Shown in pieces: positions 18,561 to 28,262 of a DNA stretch of 64,000 bases. Within the stretch, counting starts at the first letter, position 1; every line of letters begins with the position of its first letter. The notes under the pieces are model-generated. The model saw nothing but the letters and a program-made list of their open reading frames with translations, had not been told where the DNA came from and made no database searches. Source of the DNA: Phenylobacterium sp. (lineage in GTDB: Bacteria; Pseudomonadota; Alphaproteobacteria; Caulobacterales; Caulobacteraceae); contig NZ_WGNY01000023.1 of assembly GCF_016124325.1 (NCBI RefSeq), positions 1 to 64,000 of the forward strand, written 5' to 3'. A program made the position numbers and the translations under genes.

Positions 18561-19781
18561 TCAATGGACGCGACGGCCGGCCTTCCAGACGGAATGAAGG
18601 GCTTCGGACGCCTCGAACAGGAGACTGAGGTCGGCCAGCGGGTCGCCGTCGATCACGAGGAGGTCGGCGAAGGCGCCCGGGGCCACGGTCCCGAGCTGGC
18701 CGGCCATGCCGAGGATCTCGGCGTTGACGGCGGTGGCCGAGTTCAGGACCTGGAACGGGGTCTCCACCTGTCCGCGCAGTCGGAACTCGTCACGTTGATG
18801 GCGGTGCATCGGGCCAAGGAGATCGGTGCCGAAGCCGAGCTTGACGCCCGCCTCGCGGCAGATGCGGACCGCGTCCAGGCCCTGGCCATACACCTCGTCC
18901 AGCTTGGCCATCAGGTGGGGCGGCGCGCCATCCTCGCGGCCACTGCGACGGAAGGCTTCATAGGTCGCGAGCGTCGGCACCACATAGGCGCCCGCGGCGG
19001 CCACGACCTGCGCGGCCTCGCGATCGATCAGGTTCCCGTGCTCGATCGTCCGCACGCCCAGTCGCACCGCGCGCGAGATCGTCTCGGCGGTGTAGGCGTG
19101 GGCGGCGACATAGACGCGCCGGCGGCGCGCCTCCTCCACGACGGCGAGGATCTCGTCCTCGGCGAACTGCACCATCCAGATGGGATCGCTCGGCGAGGCG
19201 ATGCCGCCCGAGACGAAGATCTTCAGGTGATGCGCGCCCTTGCGCAGCGACTCGCGCGCGGCGCGCCGGATCGCGTCGACCCCGTCCACGCGCTCGGCGA
19301 TCAGGCCATGGCCGGCGCAGCCGCACACATGCTCGTCCTCGTGCGGCGGGCGCGGATCGCCATGGCCGCCCGTCTGGCTGAACGCCCGCCCGCAATAGAA
19401 GAGGCGCGGGCCCTGGATCAGGCCCTCTTCAAGCGCGCGCCACATGCCGTAGTCGGCCCCGCCCACGTCGCGAAGCGTCGTGAAGCCCCGGGCCAGGGCG
19501 CCTTCGAGGATGGGCCGGGCGGTCTGGGCCACGTAGGTCGGAGGCATCCGCTCCAGCGCCACGAGGTCGGCGCTCGACGCATAGGCATGGAAGTGGGCGT
19601 CGATCAGTCCCGGCATGACCGTACGGCCTTCGAGATCGATCACCGTGTCCGCCGCCGGAACGTCGTCCTCCGCCACCAGCGCGGCGATGCGGTCGCCGTC
19701 GATCAGCAGGCCCCGGGGCGCGCTGAGACGATCGTTGACGCCGTCGAATATGCGGGCGTTGCGCAACAGGGTCCTCGTCAT
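18561..19781 (-). CDS. Metal-dependent amidohydrolase (imidazolonepropionase/prolidase-like)
   Basis: This 406-residue amidohydrolase has the metal ligands of the family: DAHFHA (HxH), the bridging Lys in HLKIFVSGG, His in AAHAYT, His in IEHGNL and Asp in GFGTDLLG. Relatives hydrolyse N-acyl or dipeptide amide bonds. It lacks a signal peptide, so it acts in the cytoplasm, unlike the secreted paralogue at 59907-61178. It is the last gene of the large catabolic operon, 14 bp after the aldehyde dehydrogenase. The substrate is not known; a dipeptidase- or lactamase-like role is inferred. Confidence 0.93.
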   Translation of the reverse strand: MTRTLLRNARIFDGVNDRLSAPRGLLIDGDRIAALVAEDDVPAADTVIDLEGRTVMPGLIDAHFHAYASSADLVALERMPPTYVAQTARPILEGALARGFTTLRDVGGADYGMWRALEEGLIQGPRLFYCGRAFSQTGGHGDPRPPHEDEHVCGCAGHGLIAERVDGVDAIRRAARESLRKGAHHLKIFVSGGIASPSDPIWMVQFAEDEILAVVEEARRRRVYVAAHAYTAETISRAVRLGVRTIEHGNLIDREAAQVVAAAGAYVVPTLATYEAFRRSGREDGAPPHLMAKLDEVYGQGLDAVRICREAGVKLGFGTDLLGPMHRHQRDEFRLRGQVETPFQVLNSATAVNAEILGMAGQLGTVAPGAFADLLVIDGDPLADLSLLFEASEALHSVWKAGRRVH

Positions 19782-19795
19782 CTGCGGGGCTCCGG

Positions 19796-21271
19796 CTAGT
19801 AGTTGATCCACACGGTCTGGCGTCGCAGGTAGCTCTTGAGGCCCTCGACCCCGCCTTCGACCCCGAGGCCCGAGGCCGCGACGGGCTCCGACGAGAACCC
19901 GTGGCCGGGCCCCTCGCCGGCGGGCGGCGCGGCGTTCAGCACGACGGAGGAACGGATCCCGTCCGCCAGCCGCATGCCGGTGACCAGGTCCTTGCTCCAG
20001 ACGTAGGCCAGCAATCCATAGGCCGTGCTGTTGGCGAGGCCGATCGCCTCGTCGATGTCGTCGAACGTCATCACGCTCAGCACCGGCCCGAACACCTCCT
20101 CGCGCCAGATGACGTCGGCCGTGGAGCGGGGGAAGACGATCACGGGGCGCACGAAGGCGCCGCCCGGCGTCGGCGGGCCGCCCTCGATCACCCGCGCGCC
20201 GCTCTCCCGTGCGCCGTCGATGAAGGCTGCGACCCGATCGCGTTGGGTCGCCGAGCATAGGGGCCCGAATGTGGTGCCGGGGTCGCATGGGTCGCCAGGG
20301 ACCAGCGCCTCGAAATGGACGAGGATCTCGTCGACCAGGCGTTCGGCCGCCGACGCCTGCACGATCAGCCGCGAGCCGACGCTGCAGATCTGACCCTGGT
20401 TGGTGACCAGGGCGCCGGCGATCCGGGCGGCGACCGCGGCGAGGTCGACGCCGTCGTCCACCACCACATGCGGGGACTTGCCGCCGCACTCGGCGACCAC
20501 CGGCCGCAGATTGGATTGCGCGGCGGAGGTCAGGACCAGCCGGCCGACCTCCGTGGACCCGGTGAAGGCGGTCATGGCGACATCCGGGTGGCGGCTCAGC
20601 GCCTGGCCGACCACCTCGCCGTCCCCCTGCACCACGTTGAACACGCCGGGCGGAACTCCGGCGTCCAACGCCAGCGCGGCGAGGGTCTGCGCCGAGCGCG
20701 GAGACAGTTCCGACGGCTTGAGCACCACCGTGTTCCCGGCCGCGAGGGCCGGCGCGACCTTCAGCGCGACGTTGAACACCGGGAAGTTCCACGGCGTGAT
20801 GGCCGCCACCACGCCTCGCGGCGTCCAGCGTTGCAGGACCAGGCTGAGGTCGGCGCTGGGCAGGGTCTCGCCGAACACCTTGTCGATCGCCTCGGCGTTG
20901 AAGCGGATCAGGTCGGCCGCGGACCGCGCCGAGTAGGCCCCCACGGAGACCGGCTTGCCCATGTCGGCGGCGTCCAGCAGGTCCAGCTCCGCGGCATGCT
21001 GCTGGACGGCGTCGGCCCAGCGGAGCAGGCAGGCCTTGCGCCAAGACGGCGGGCGGCGCGACCAGCGCCCGTCCTCGAACGCCGCCAGGGCCGAGGCGAC
21101 CGCGGCGTCCACGTCCCGCGGATCGCCCGCGGGCAGGTCGCAAACGGTGCGCCCGTCGTAGGCGCTGACCACCGTGCGGCGGCCACCCCCGGCGGACGGC
21201 GTGGCGCGCCCCTCGATCAGGTTGTCCAGGACGGCGACCGGAAGCGGACGCGACGGCGTGTGGGCGTTCAC
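19796..21271 (-). CDS. Aldehyde dehydrogenase
   Basis: This NAD(P)-dependent dehydrogenase of 491 residues oxidises an aldehyde to the carboxylic acid. Key motifs are ITPWNFPVFN, KPSELSPRSA, FTGSTEVGR, the catalytic Glu in AECGGKSPH and the catalytic Cys in NQGQICSVGSR. The start is a GTG at 21271 (MNAHTPSRPLPVAVLDN) with GGAG eight bases upstream. It is closely related to the dehydrogenase at 31777-33276, and both end in a (R/L)RRQTVW(I/F)N tail. In this operon it would follow the GMC alcohol oxidase or dehydrogenase. Confidence 0.95.
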   Translation of the reverse strand: MNAHTPSRPLPVAVLDNLIEGRATPSAGGGRRTVVSAYDGRTVCDLPAGDPRDVDAAVASALAAFEDGRWSRRPPSWRKACLLRWADAVQQHAAELDLLDAADMGKPVSVGAYSARSAADLIRFNAEAIDKVFGETLPSADLSLVLQRWTPRGVVAAITPWNFPVFNVALKVAPALAAGNTVVLKPSELSPRSAQTLAALALDAGVPPGVFNVVQGDGEVVGQALSRHPDVAMTAFTGSTEVGRLVLTSAAQSNLRPVVAECGGKSPHVVVDDGVDLAAVAARIAGALVTNQGQICSVGSRLIVQASAAERLVDEILVHFEALVPGDPCDPGTTFGPLCSATQRDRVAAFIDGARESGARVIEGGPPTPGGAFVRPVIVFPRSTADVIWREEVFGPVLSVMTFDDIDEAIGLANSTAYGLLAYVWSKDLVTGMRLADGIRSSVVLNAAPPAGEGPGHGFSSEPVAASGLGVEGGVEGLKSYLRRQTVWINY

Positions 21272-21300
21272 AGGTCGAACTCCAGAACGGGTTGGCCGCC

Positions 21301-22980
21301 CTAAGGGGCGGAAGGGGCGTGGGCGGAGATGAAGTGGTCGGTCGCCTCGCGCACGACCGCGAGCGGGACCGAACCCAGGGCCAGGACCATGTCGTGGAAG
21401 CCGCGAATATCGAACCGCGACCCCAGCGCGACCTCCGCGCGATGGCGACAGTCGCGGATGCAGGCCTCGCCGAGATAGTACGACAGCGCCTGCCCCGGCC
21501 AGGAGATGTAGCGGTCGACCTCGGAGACGATCTCGTGACGCGGCAGGGTGGTGTTGTCCGCGAGGTAGGCGATCGCCTCGTCGCGGCCCCAGCCCAGCCA
21601 GTGGACCCCCGTGTCCACCACCAGCCGGGCCGCGCGCCAGACCTGGTAGGCGAGCATTCCAAACCGTTCGTAGGGCGTGGCGTAGAGCCCCATCTCCAGG
21701 CCAAGGTGTTCGCAATACAGCGCCCAGCCTTCCGCATAGGCCGGCAGGTAGGTCTGCCGCCGGAAGGCCGGCAGGGCCTCGTCCTCCATGGCCAAGGCGA
21801 TCTGAAACGCGTGCCCCGGCGCGGATTCGTGCAGGGTCAGCGCCGGGAGACTGTAGAGCGGCCGCGTCTCGGGGCGGTAGGTGTTGAGCAGATAGACGCC
21901 CGGCCCGCCCCGACCGGCCGTGTAGTAGGGCGCGATCTCCGCCGGCACCGGGCGGATCGCGAACCGGGCGCGCGGCAGCTTGCCGAAGTAGCCGGCGGCC
22001 ACCGCGTCGAACGACTTCGCGATCCAGGCGGCCCGCATCAGCAGCTCCTCGCCGCTCCGCGCATAGAATTGCGGGTCGGCGCGCAGAAACGCGGCGAAGG
22101 CCGCGAGCGAGCCGGGGCGCCCGGTCTCGGCCATCGCGTCGGACATCTGCGTCCTCAGCCGGGCGACCTCGGACCGTCCAAAGGCGTGGATGTCCTCGGG
22201 CGAGCGATCCTCGGTGGTGTGCTCGCGGACCTTGGACAGATAGTAGGCGCGGCCTTCCGGCAGGTCGGCGGCGGCGAGGGTCTCGCGGCAGCCGGGGCGG
22301 TATTCCTCTTCGAAGAACCTCAGCAGTTCGCGGTGGGCCGGCGCGACCGCCTTGGCGATCACCGACAGGGCCTCCCCGCGAAGCGCGTCGGTGACCGGGG
22401 CGGCGCGAAAGGGGGTGAAGTAGACCGAGGCCTCGGGCGGCGCCTCGGCCACCGCGCGGATCGCGCTCTCGCGCCCGTCCAGGGTCACGCGCGGCGGCGT
22501 GAAGCCGCGACGCAGGCCGGCCCGCATCTGTTCGGTCATCTCGCCGAAGTAGCGCGGCAGGTCGCGCATCTGGGCGATCCAGCGCTCGTGGTCCCCCGCC
22601 TGGCGCATGGGACGCCGCGCAATGGCCGCGGTCTCGCTCCAGAAGGCGCTGTCGGCGTTCAGCGGCGCCTCGAAGTCCCGCCAGACCTGGCGCTCCAGGA
22701 GGGCGGCGATCTGGTCGCGATAGACCCGATAGTCGAGCCGGTCGCGCCCGCTCAGTTCGTCGGGATCAATGTGGTCGAGATCGTCCGCGACCCGCCGCCA
22801 ATAGGCCAGGCGCGCGGCCTGGGCCGCGGAACTGGCGTCGGGCAGCTTCGCATAGAGCGGCCGGTCCGGATCGACGCCCACGTCCAGGCCCGTGACGTCC
22901 GCGAACTGGTCGAGCCGCCAGGCCCATTCCGCCTCGTAGAGCGTACGCAGGCGCGCCCCGGCCGACGCCATCGCGCTCAT
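21301..22980 (-). CDS. DUF885 metallopeptidase-like protein
   Basis: This 559-residue DUF885 protein has the zinc motif LTLHESAPGHAFQ (HExxxGH) and a downstream Glu-containing segment YAEGWALYCEHLGLEMG. The family is mostly predicted peptidases of undefined specificity. It has no signal peptide. The ATG at 22980 overlaps the stop of the GMC gene (ATGA); a second ATG is at 22971. Its position between two oxidoreductases suggests it cleaves an amide or peptide bond of the imported compound, which is inference. Confidence 0.9.
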   Translation of the reverse strand: MSAMASAGARLRTLYEAEWAWRLDQFADVTGLDVGVDPDRPLYAKLPDASSAAQAARLAYWRRVADDLDHIDPDELSGRDRLDYRVYRDQIAALLERQVWRDFEAPLNADSAFWSETAAIARRPMRQAGDHERWIAQMRDLPRYFGEMTEQMRAGLRRGFTPPRVTLDGRESAIRAVAEAPPEASVYFTPFRAAPVTDALRGEALSVIAKAVAPAHRELLRFFEEEYRPGCRETLAAADLPEGRAYYLSKVREHTTEDRSPEDIHAFGRSEVARLRTQMSDAMAETGRPGSLAAFAAFLRADPQFYARSGEELLMRAAWIAKSFDAVAAGYFGKLPRARFAIRPVPAEIAPYYTAGRGGPGVYLLNTYRPETRPLYSLPALTLHESAPGHAFQIALAMEDEALPAFRRQTYLPAYAEGWALYCEHLGLEMGLYATPYERFGMLAYQVWRAARLVVDTGVHWLGWGRDEAIAYLADNTTLPRHEIVSEVDRYISWPGQALSYYLGEACIRDCRHRAEVALGSRFDIRGFHDMVLALGSVPLAVVREATDHFISAHAPSAP

Positions 22981-24587
22981 GCCGCCACGGCGTTGGCCGC
23001 CGATCCGGCCAGGGCGCGCCCGAGCTTGAGGCCGATCATCATGCAGGCCGCATTGGTGTTGCCGCTGATCAGGTCCGGGAAGATCGAGGCATCCGCGACC
23101 CAGACGTTCCGGGCGCCGTTGAGCTTCAGGTCCGGCGCGACCACGGCGTCCGGGTCGCTGCCCATCCGGCACGTGCCGGCGATGTGGTAGGCGATCTCCG
23201 TGTGATGGCGCACGTACTCGGCGAGGTCCGCATCCGACGCGATCTCCGGCCCGGGCGCCACTTCGCGCTTCACCAGTTCCTTGATGGGCGGCGTCTCCAT
23301 GATGCGTCGCGCGATGCGAATGGCGGAGACCAGGGCCTCGATGTCCGCCTGGCCGCCGCCGAGCAGGTTCGGGAACAGGCGGGGCGGGGCTGTCGGATCG
23401 CTTGAGGCCAACTCCAGCCGCCCTTTGCCCTGGGGATGGCTGAGGTTGGCGTAGAGCGTCACCGACGGAACCTTGAGCACGGCGTCCGCGTGGAGCGTCG
23501 GGTCGAGGATTCCCAGCGGCAGGAAGTGGTACTGGATGTCGGGATGGGCCAGCCGCTCGTCGCTCTTCACGAACCCGGCCGCCTCGAACACGCTGGCCAG
23601 CATGCCTTCCCGGCGCAGGGCGAAATCGGCGGCTTCGCCGAGCTGCTGGAGCGGGCCGCCGGTGAGGTTGCGGGACCGGACATTGGTCTCGAACACCAGC
23701 CGCACCAGCGGATGCTCGCGCATGTTCCGCCCCACCTGCGGCGCCTCGATCGCGAGCGGGATGCCCAGGTCGGCCAGGGCGGATGGATCCCCCACCCCCG
23801 ACAGCATGAGCAGCTTCGGCGTGCCGACGGCGCCGGCGCTGACGACGAACCGGTCGGCCGTGACCGCCACCTCGCGCCCATGGCGGCGGCAAAGGGCTTC
23901 GCGGGCGACGCCGCCCTCGAACACGAGCCGGTCGACGTCGCAATCCGACCAGATGGTGAGGTTGGGACGGGCGCGGATCTGGCTCACGAACGCGTCGGCG
24001 GCGCTACAGCGCAGGCCGCGCCGCTGGGAGAGCTGCGCGAGGCCAAAGCCGGCCTGGCTCGGCCCGTTGTAGTCGAGGTTCGCCGGAAAGCCCGCCGCGG
24101 CGCTGGCGTCCAGGAAGGCCTGGGTCAGGCGGTGCGGCCGGCCGACCGTCCGGACCGACAGCGGCCCGGAGTGACCCCGCGCCGGGCCCGGCCGATCACT
24201 GGACTCGAGCTCGCGGAACAGGGGCGCAACCTCGGCCCAGCTCCAGCCCGCGTTCTGCAGGCTCGCCCAGCGGTCGTAGTCCGCCGGGGCCCCTCGCACG
24301 AACATCATGCCGTTGACGCTGCTGGAGCCACCCAGGATTCGCCCGCGCGCCCACGATTCCCGGCGCGCCGCGCGGCTGGCGTCCGGCTCCGAGACGTAGC
24401 CCCAGTCGAACCGCCCCACCGCGGCGCGAACCAGCGCCGGCAACCGCGTCTCGACGGTGCGCCTGTCGGGCCCCGCTTCGACCAGGAGGACGCGCCGGGC
24501 GGTGCGCGTCGCCAGGCCGTAGGCGGCGGCGCAACCAGCCGACCCGCCGCCGATGATCACATCGTCGAAGTGGACCGTTCCGCTCAT
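22977..24587 (-). CDS. GMC-family FAD oxidoreductase (alcohol dehydrogenase/oxidase)
   Basis: The 536-residue flavoprotein starts FDDVIIGGGSAGCAAAYGL...LLVEAG, the FAD-binding dinucleotide fold. It has the GMC signature GRILGGSSSVNGMMFVRG, a second (SAGAVGTPKLLMLSGVG) and the C-terminal active-site region HIAGTCRMG...VWVADASIFP with NTNAACMMIG. Relatives oxidise choline, PEG, aryl alcohols and other primary alcohols. It is coupled at both ends by 4-bp overlaps, with the NTF2-like gene before it and DUF885 after it. It probably makes the aldehyde used by the next dehydrogenase. Confidence 0.95.
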   Translation of the reverse strand: MSGTVHFDDVIIGGGSAGCAAAYGLATRTARRVLLVEAGPDRRTVETRLPALVRAAVGRFDWGYVSEPDASRAARRESWARGRILGGSSSVNGMMFVRGAPADYDRWASLQNAGWSWAEVAPLFRELESSDRPGPARGHSGPLSVRTVGRPHRLTQAFLDASAAAGFPANLDYNGPSQAGFGLAQLSQRRGLRCSAADAFVSQIRARPNLTIWSDCDVDRLVFEGGVAREALCRRHGREVAVTADRFVVSAGAVGTPKLLMLSGVGDPSALADLGIPLAIEAPQVGRNMREHPLVRLVFETNVRSRNLTGGPLQQLGEAADFALRREGMLASVFEAAGFVKSDERLAHPDIQYHFLPLGILDPTLHADAVLKVPSVTLYANLSHPQGKGRLELASSDPTAPPRLFPNLLGGGQADIEALVSAIRIARRIMETPPIKELVKREVAPGPEIASDADLAEYVRHHTEIAYHIAGTCRMGSDPDAVVAPDLKLNGARNVWVADASIFPDLISGNTNAACMMIGLKLGRALAGSAANAVAA

Positions 24588-24994
24588 TCCGCCCCCCGCT
24601 CGATCGCCGGCGCGCCGCGAGGCGTCGACGAGTGGGTGTACGCGAAGCGCAGGCGTCCCCCGGCCCGTTCGCAGAGGATGGAGAAGCGTGAGGTCAACGG
24701 TTCTCCCACGGGGCTTCGCAGGGTGGTCGTGCCGTCCGCCAGCACATGGCCGGGCGACAGCACCCGGAACATGTGGATCGCAAAGCCGATGCCCGCGTAG
24801 CCGGCCGCGATCAACTGGTCGATCGAGGCGAGATACCCGGCGCGATCCACGAACTCGCCATCGACCACCGCGGTGAAGTCGGCGGCATAGTGTTGCGCCA
24901 TGCGGTCGGACCGTCGAGCGTTGAAGTCGTCCGCGAACGCCGCGAGGTAGGCGCGCAGTTCGTCAGGGCCGAGGTGCTCGGGTTGCGCGGTCAC
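24584..24994 (-). CDS. NTF2-like (SnoaL-type) protein
   Basis: This 136-residue alpha+beta cone protein fits the NTF2/SnoaL fold: an N-terminal helix pair (LRAYLAAFADDFNARRSDRMAQHYAADFTAVVDGEF), then strands with GTTTLRSPVGEPLTSRFSILCERAGGRLRFAYTHSS. Members are small enzymes (isomerases, cyclases, dehydratases) or binding subunits. No catalytic residues can be fixed with confidence. Its stop overlaps the GMC start. It is 187 bp after the MFS gene, the widest gap in the operon, so an internal promoter is possible. Confidence 0.82.
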   Translation of the reverse strand: MTAQPEHLGPDELRAYLAAFADDFNARRSDRMAQHYAADFTAVVDGEFVDRAGYLASIDQLIAAGYAGIGFAIHMFRVLSPGHVLADGTTTLRSPVGEPLTSRFSILCERAGGRLRFAYTHSSTPRGAPAIERGAE

Positions 24995-25181
24995 GCGACA
25001 GGGCTCCGTCCGCGGGAAGAAGCGGGCGCCGGACCGAAGGGGGAGGATCGTCGGTCAGGCGCCCCGCGGCGACGGACGCGGTTTGCCCGCCACCGATCGC
25101 ACCCTGCCCCCTCGCGCCCCTCGGATGCGCGCCCCGCCGTCCCTGGGTTTTGTCCGGCCGTTCTCACCCGGTGTCCGATAT

Positions 25182-26399
25182 TCAGGCCGCCGCGGGAATC
25201 TCGCCCGCGCCCCCGCCGCGGCGGAACGCCGACATCGCGTAGACGATCCCCAGGGCGGGCAGCTGGCAGACGAGGCTCATCCAGAGCAGGTTCGACAGAT
25301 CGCCGTGCGCACCGCCGGCCAGGTCGATCACGGCGCCGCCGAGGGTGGGCCCCAGAGCGAAGGACGCCATGGCCAGGGTGAAGAAATAGCCGTTGGCCCG
25401 ACCGCTGCGATCCAGCTCCGACAGGAAGCCCATGAACAGGGGATAGAACACGCCCCAGCAGAACATGAAGCCGACGCAGGCGGCCATGAAGACCGCCTGC
25501 GTCCCGCCGCCGCCCTGCAGCAGGCCCAATGACGCCATGGCGCCGAGGATGGCGCCGCCGACGCCGAACGACTTCGGGATGCGATGGCCCAGGACCATCA
25601 CGCCGGTCGATCCGACCACCGCGGCCAGGTACGCGAGCGCCGCCGCGGCGGACGCGGCCGGATAGGCCAGTCCGGACTGCATTCCAAACTCCGTCGCGTA
25701 GGGCCAGAAGCTCCCGACGCTCAGATAGAAGAAGAACGCCGCGCCCAGGCTCAGGGCCACCAATCCGGGGCGGGCGATCCGAGCGGCCGCCGCCGTTCGC
25801 GCCGGCGCCGCGGCCCCTGCCCCCGGGATCCATCGCAGCATGGCCAACGGCAGGGCCATGAGCCCCGCCATGCTCGCGAAGAGCGGCCAGGCGCCGACCG
25901 CGCCCTGCGCCGCCGGGACGGCGAACATCAGGCCCATGCCCGCGAGGGCCACCGTCACCGAGACCAGCGCGCTCACGCGCTCGGCGCTGACGAACCCCGC
26001 GATCACCGCCGCGCAGACGGCCTGGGCGGCGCCGTGCCCGACCCCGGCGACGGCGCGCGCCGCGGCGATCTCGTAGGGCGTATGCGCCAGCATCGAAAGC
26101 AGGTTGCCGAGGACGATCAGAAAGGCGGCGACGAACAGGGTGCGGCGTCGGCCGAGACGGTGCAGCAGGCTGACGACGGTCACGATGGCGAGGGCCGTCG
26201 CGGTGGCCTCGGCGCCCACAATGTAGCCCGCCCCGGAGCGGCCCACGCCCAGGAACGTCACATAGGTGCTGATCAGCAGCGGCTTCAGGGTCACGTTCGC
26301 GTGGCTGGCGACCGACAGCGCCATCACGGCCAGGGCGCCCAGCACGAACGCCGGCGAGGCGGGGCCCGGAGGCTTCACTGGGGCGGCGGGGGCCGTCAT
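25182..26399 (-). CDS. MFS transporter
   Basis: The 405-residue membrane protein has about twelve hydrophobic segments, a Rossmann-like loop between segments 2 and 3 (RLGRRRTLFVAAF) and Ala/Gly-rich helices typical of the major facilitator superfamily. It probably carries the pathway substrate or its first product across the inner membrane. Its start overlaps the stop of the Xaa-Pro aminopeptidase gene by 4 bp. Confidence 0.9.
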   Translation of the reverse strand: MTAPAAPVKPPGPASPAFVLGALAVMALSVASHANVTLKPLLISTYVTFLGVGRSGAGYIVGAEATATALAIVTVVSLLHRLGRRRTLFVAAFLIVLGNLLSMLAHTPYEIAAARAVAGVGHGAAQAVCAAVIAGFVSAERVSALVSVTVALAGMGLMFAVPAAQGAVGAWPLFASMAGLMALPLAMLRWIPGAGAAAPARTAAAARIARPGLVALSLGAAFFFYLSVGSFWPYATEFGMQSGLAYPAASAAAALAYLAAVVGSTGVMVLGHRIPKSFGVGGAILGAMASLGLLQGGGGTQAVFMAACVGFMFCWGVFYPLFMGFLSELDRSGRANGYFFTLAMASFALGPTLGGAVIDLAGGAHGDLSNLLWMSLVCQLPALGIVYAMSAFRRGGGAGEIPAAA

Positions 26400-28213
26400 C
26401 GCGCCGCGCGCCGCGACGCCATCGCCGCGAAGGCGTCAGCGAGGCCCTGCAGCCAGGCGAGCGGCGTCGCCTCCAGGCGCGGCGCATACGCCGCCACGAG
26501 ATCGCGGTGATAGGCCGCCAGCCAGGCCGCCTCGTCAGCCTCCAGCAGGCCTTCGCCGATCAGCGCCGGGTCGATGGGGAGTTTCGAGATCGTCTCGAAT
26601 TCCAGGAAGCCCGGATGGCGGGACCGGATCGTGAGCAGGTGGCTCTCGACCCGCACGCCGAAGTCGCCCGGCGCGTAGTAGCCCGGCTCGTTCGACACGA
26701 TCATCCCCTCCGCCATGGGCGCGACCAGGGGATGGTGGATCTCCTTTCGAATGTACGGCCCCTCGTGGATGTTCATGAGGTTCCCGACGCCGTGGCCCGT
26801 GCCGTGGCCGAAATCCATCCCGCGGCTCCACAGGAACTGGCGCGCGAAGGTGTCGATCTGGGTCGAATGGATCCCATCCGGGAAGGTCGCCCGGGCCATC
26901 GCCATCCACCCCTTCACCACCAGGGTGTGGGCCTCGACATGGCGCGCGTCCGGGGCGCCCATGGCGAAGCAGACCGTGTTGTCCGTGGAGCAGCCGAGAT
27001 ACTGGCCGCCCGTGTCCATCCAGAAGATCGGATGGTCGTTGATCAGCCGGTTGGAGGCTTGCGTCGCCACATAATGCGGGAGCGCCCCGCTCGGCCCGCT
27101 GGCCGAATGGTTGCTCATCGAGAGGCCCAGGTAGCGCGGGTCCTGTTCCCGAAGTACGGTCACCCGCTCATCGGCCTCGAGCTCCGACACCGGGCGCCCC
27201 GCGGCCACCTCCGCCACCAGCCACGCCAGGAAGCGGATCACCGCGGCGCCGTCGACCAGATGGCCTTCGCGCGCCACAGCGATCTCGCGAGGGGTCTTGA
27301 TCCATCGGGAGCGGGCGACGGCCGTGTCGTCGACCAGTTCGCCAGCCTCCCGGACGAGCGCCGCGTCGCGGTGCGAGGTCTTCCGAAGGTTGGCGGCGAC
27401 GCGCCGGCCGGCCGCGGCGTCGCGCAAGGCCGCCGCGAACGCGTCGGGCCGACGAACATCCACGACGCCCGCCAGCTTGTCGGCGAGGCCCTCTTCAAAC
27501 CGCTCCGGCTCGGTGAACCAGAGGACGGGTCCCTGGCGCGGGACCAGCGCTCGCGAGCGGGGAATGGGCACGACGTGACGGCGCGCGGGCTGGGCGTCCA
27601 CGCTGTCGCGGGTGCGCACGTTGAGCAGCCAGGCGACGTCCTCGGGATCCGAGACCAGCGTCAGGTCCTGGCCGAGGTCGGCCATCCGGACACGAAGCTC
27701 CTCGAGCTTCGCCTCGCGCGTGCGTCCCGCATAGGCGACGTCGTACTGGAAGATCGTGGATCGGCTGGCGGCCGGACGATCGGCTCGCCACACCTCGTCC
27801 ACAAGATTGCGCGGGTCGAGCACGGTCGCGAAGCCGGCGCGGGCGAGGCCTTGCAGCAAGCCGCGCAGTTCCAGGTCGCTGTGCAGGCGCGGATCGATGG
27901 CGATCCGCGCGCCCGGCGGCAGGTTGGCCCGCAGCCACTCGAGCCGCGCGGCGTCGGTGAGCGGCCGGACATCGACGCGCTCCAGGTCGACCTGCCGGGC
28001 CGCCTGCTCGGTGTAGCGTCCGTCCACGAAGAGCGCGGCCCGCGTCGGCGTCACCGCCACCGCCCCCGTGGAGCCGGTGAACCCCGTCGCCCACGCGAGC
28101 CGGCGGTCGTGCGGCGGGCTGTACTCGCTGAGGTATTCGTCGGACGACGGGACGAGAACCGCGTCGCAGCCCGACGCCGCCAGATGCGCCTGCAGGGTTT
28201 CCAGGTTCGACAT
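26396..28213 (-). CDS. Xaa-Pro aminopeptidase (M24 family, long eukaryote-like form)
   Basis: This 605-residue M24B peptidase removes an N-terminal residue next to proline. Two N-terminal creatinase-like domains are followed by the pita-bread catalytic domain with all five metal ligands: Asp in WMDTGGQYLG, Asp in STDNTVCF, His in GHGTGHGVGN, Glu in SNEPGYY and Glu in RVESHLL. The length and three-domain layout match the APP1-like form rather than PepP. It has no signal peptide. It sits between the TonB receptor (49 bp) and the MFS gene, so it is likely to act on the imported substrate. Confidence 0.94.
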   Translation of the reverse strand: MSNLETLQAHLAASGCDAVLVPSSDEYLSEYSPPHDRRLAWATGFTGSTGAVAVTPTRAALFVDGRYTEQAARQVDLERVDVRPLTDAARLEWLRANLPPGARIAIDPRLHSDLELRGLLQGLARAGFATVLDPRNLVDEVWRADRPAASRSTIFQYDVAYAGRTREAKLEELRVRMADLGQDLTLVSDPEDVAWLLNVRTRDSVDAQPARRHVVPIPRSRALVPRQGPVLWFTEPERFEEGLADKLAGVVDVRRPDAFAAALRDAAAGRRVAANLRKTSHRDAALVREAGELVDDTAVARSRWIKTPREIAVAREGHLVDGAAVIRFLAWLVAEVAAGRPVSELEADERVTVLREQDPRYLGLSMSNHSASGPSGALPHYVATQASNRLINDHPIFWMDTGGQYLGCSTDNTVCFAMGAPDARHVEAHTLVVKGWMAMARATFPDGIHSTQIDTFARQFLWSRGMDFGHGTGHGVGNLMNIHEGPYIRKEIHHPLVAPMAEGMIVSNEPGYYAPGDFGVRVESHLLTIRSRHPGFLEFETISKLPIDPALIGEGLLEADEAAWLAAYHRDLVAAYAPRLEATPLAWLQGLADAFAAMASRRAAR

Positions 28214-28262
28214 GGTCCTGTCCGCCGGTTCGCGGCCCGGCGCGAGCGCCGGGCGCGCGCGC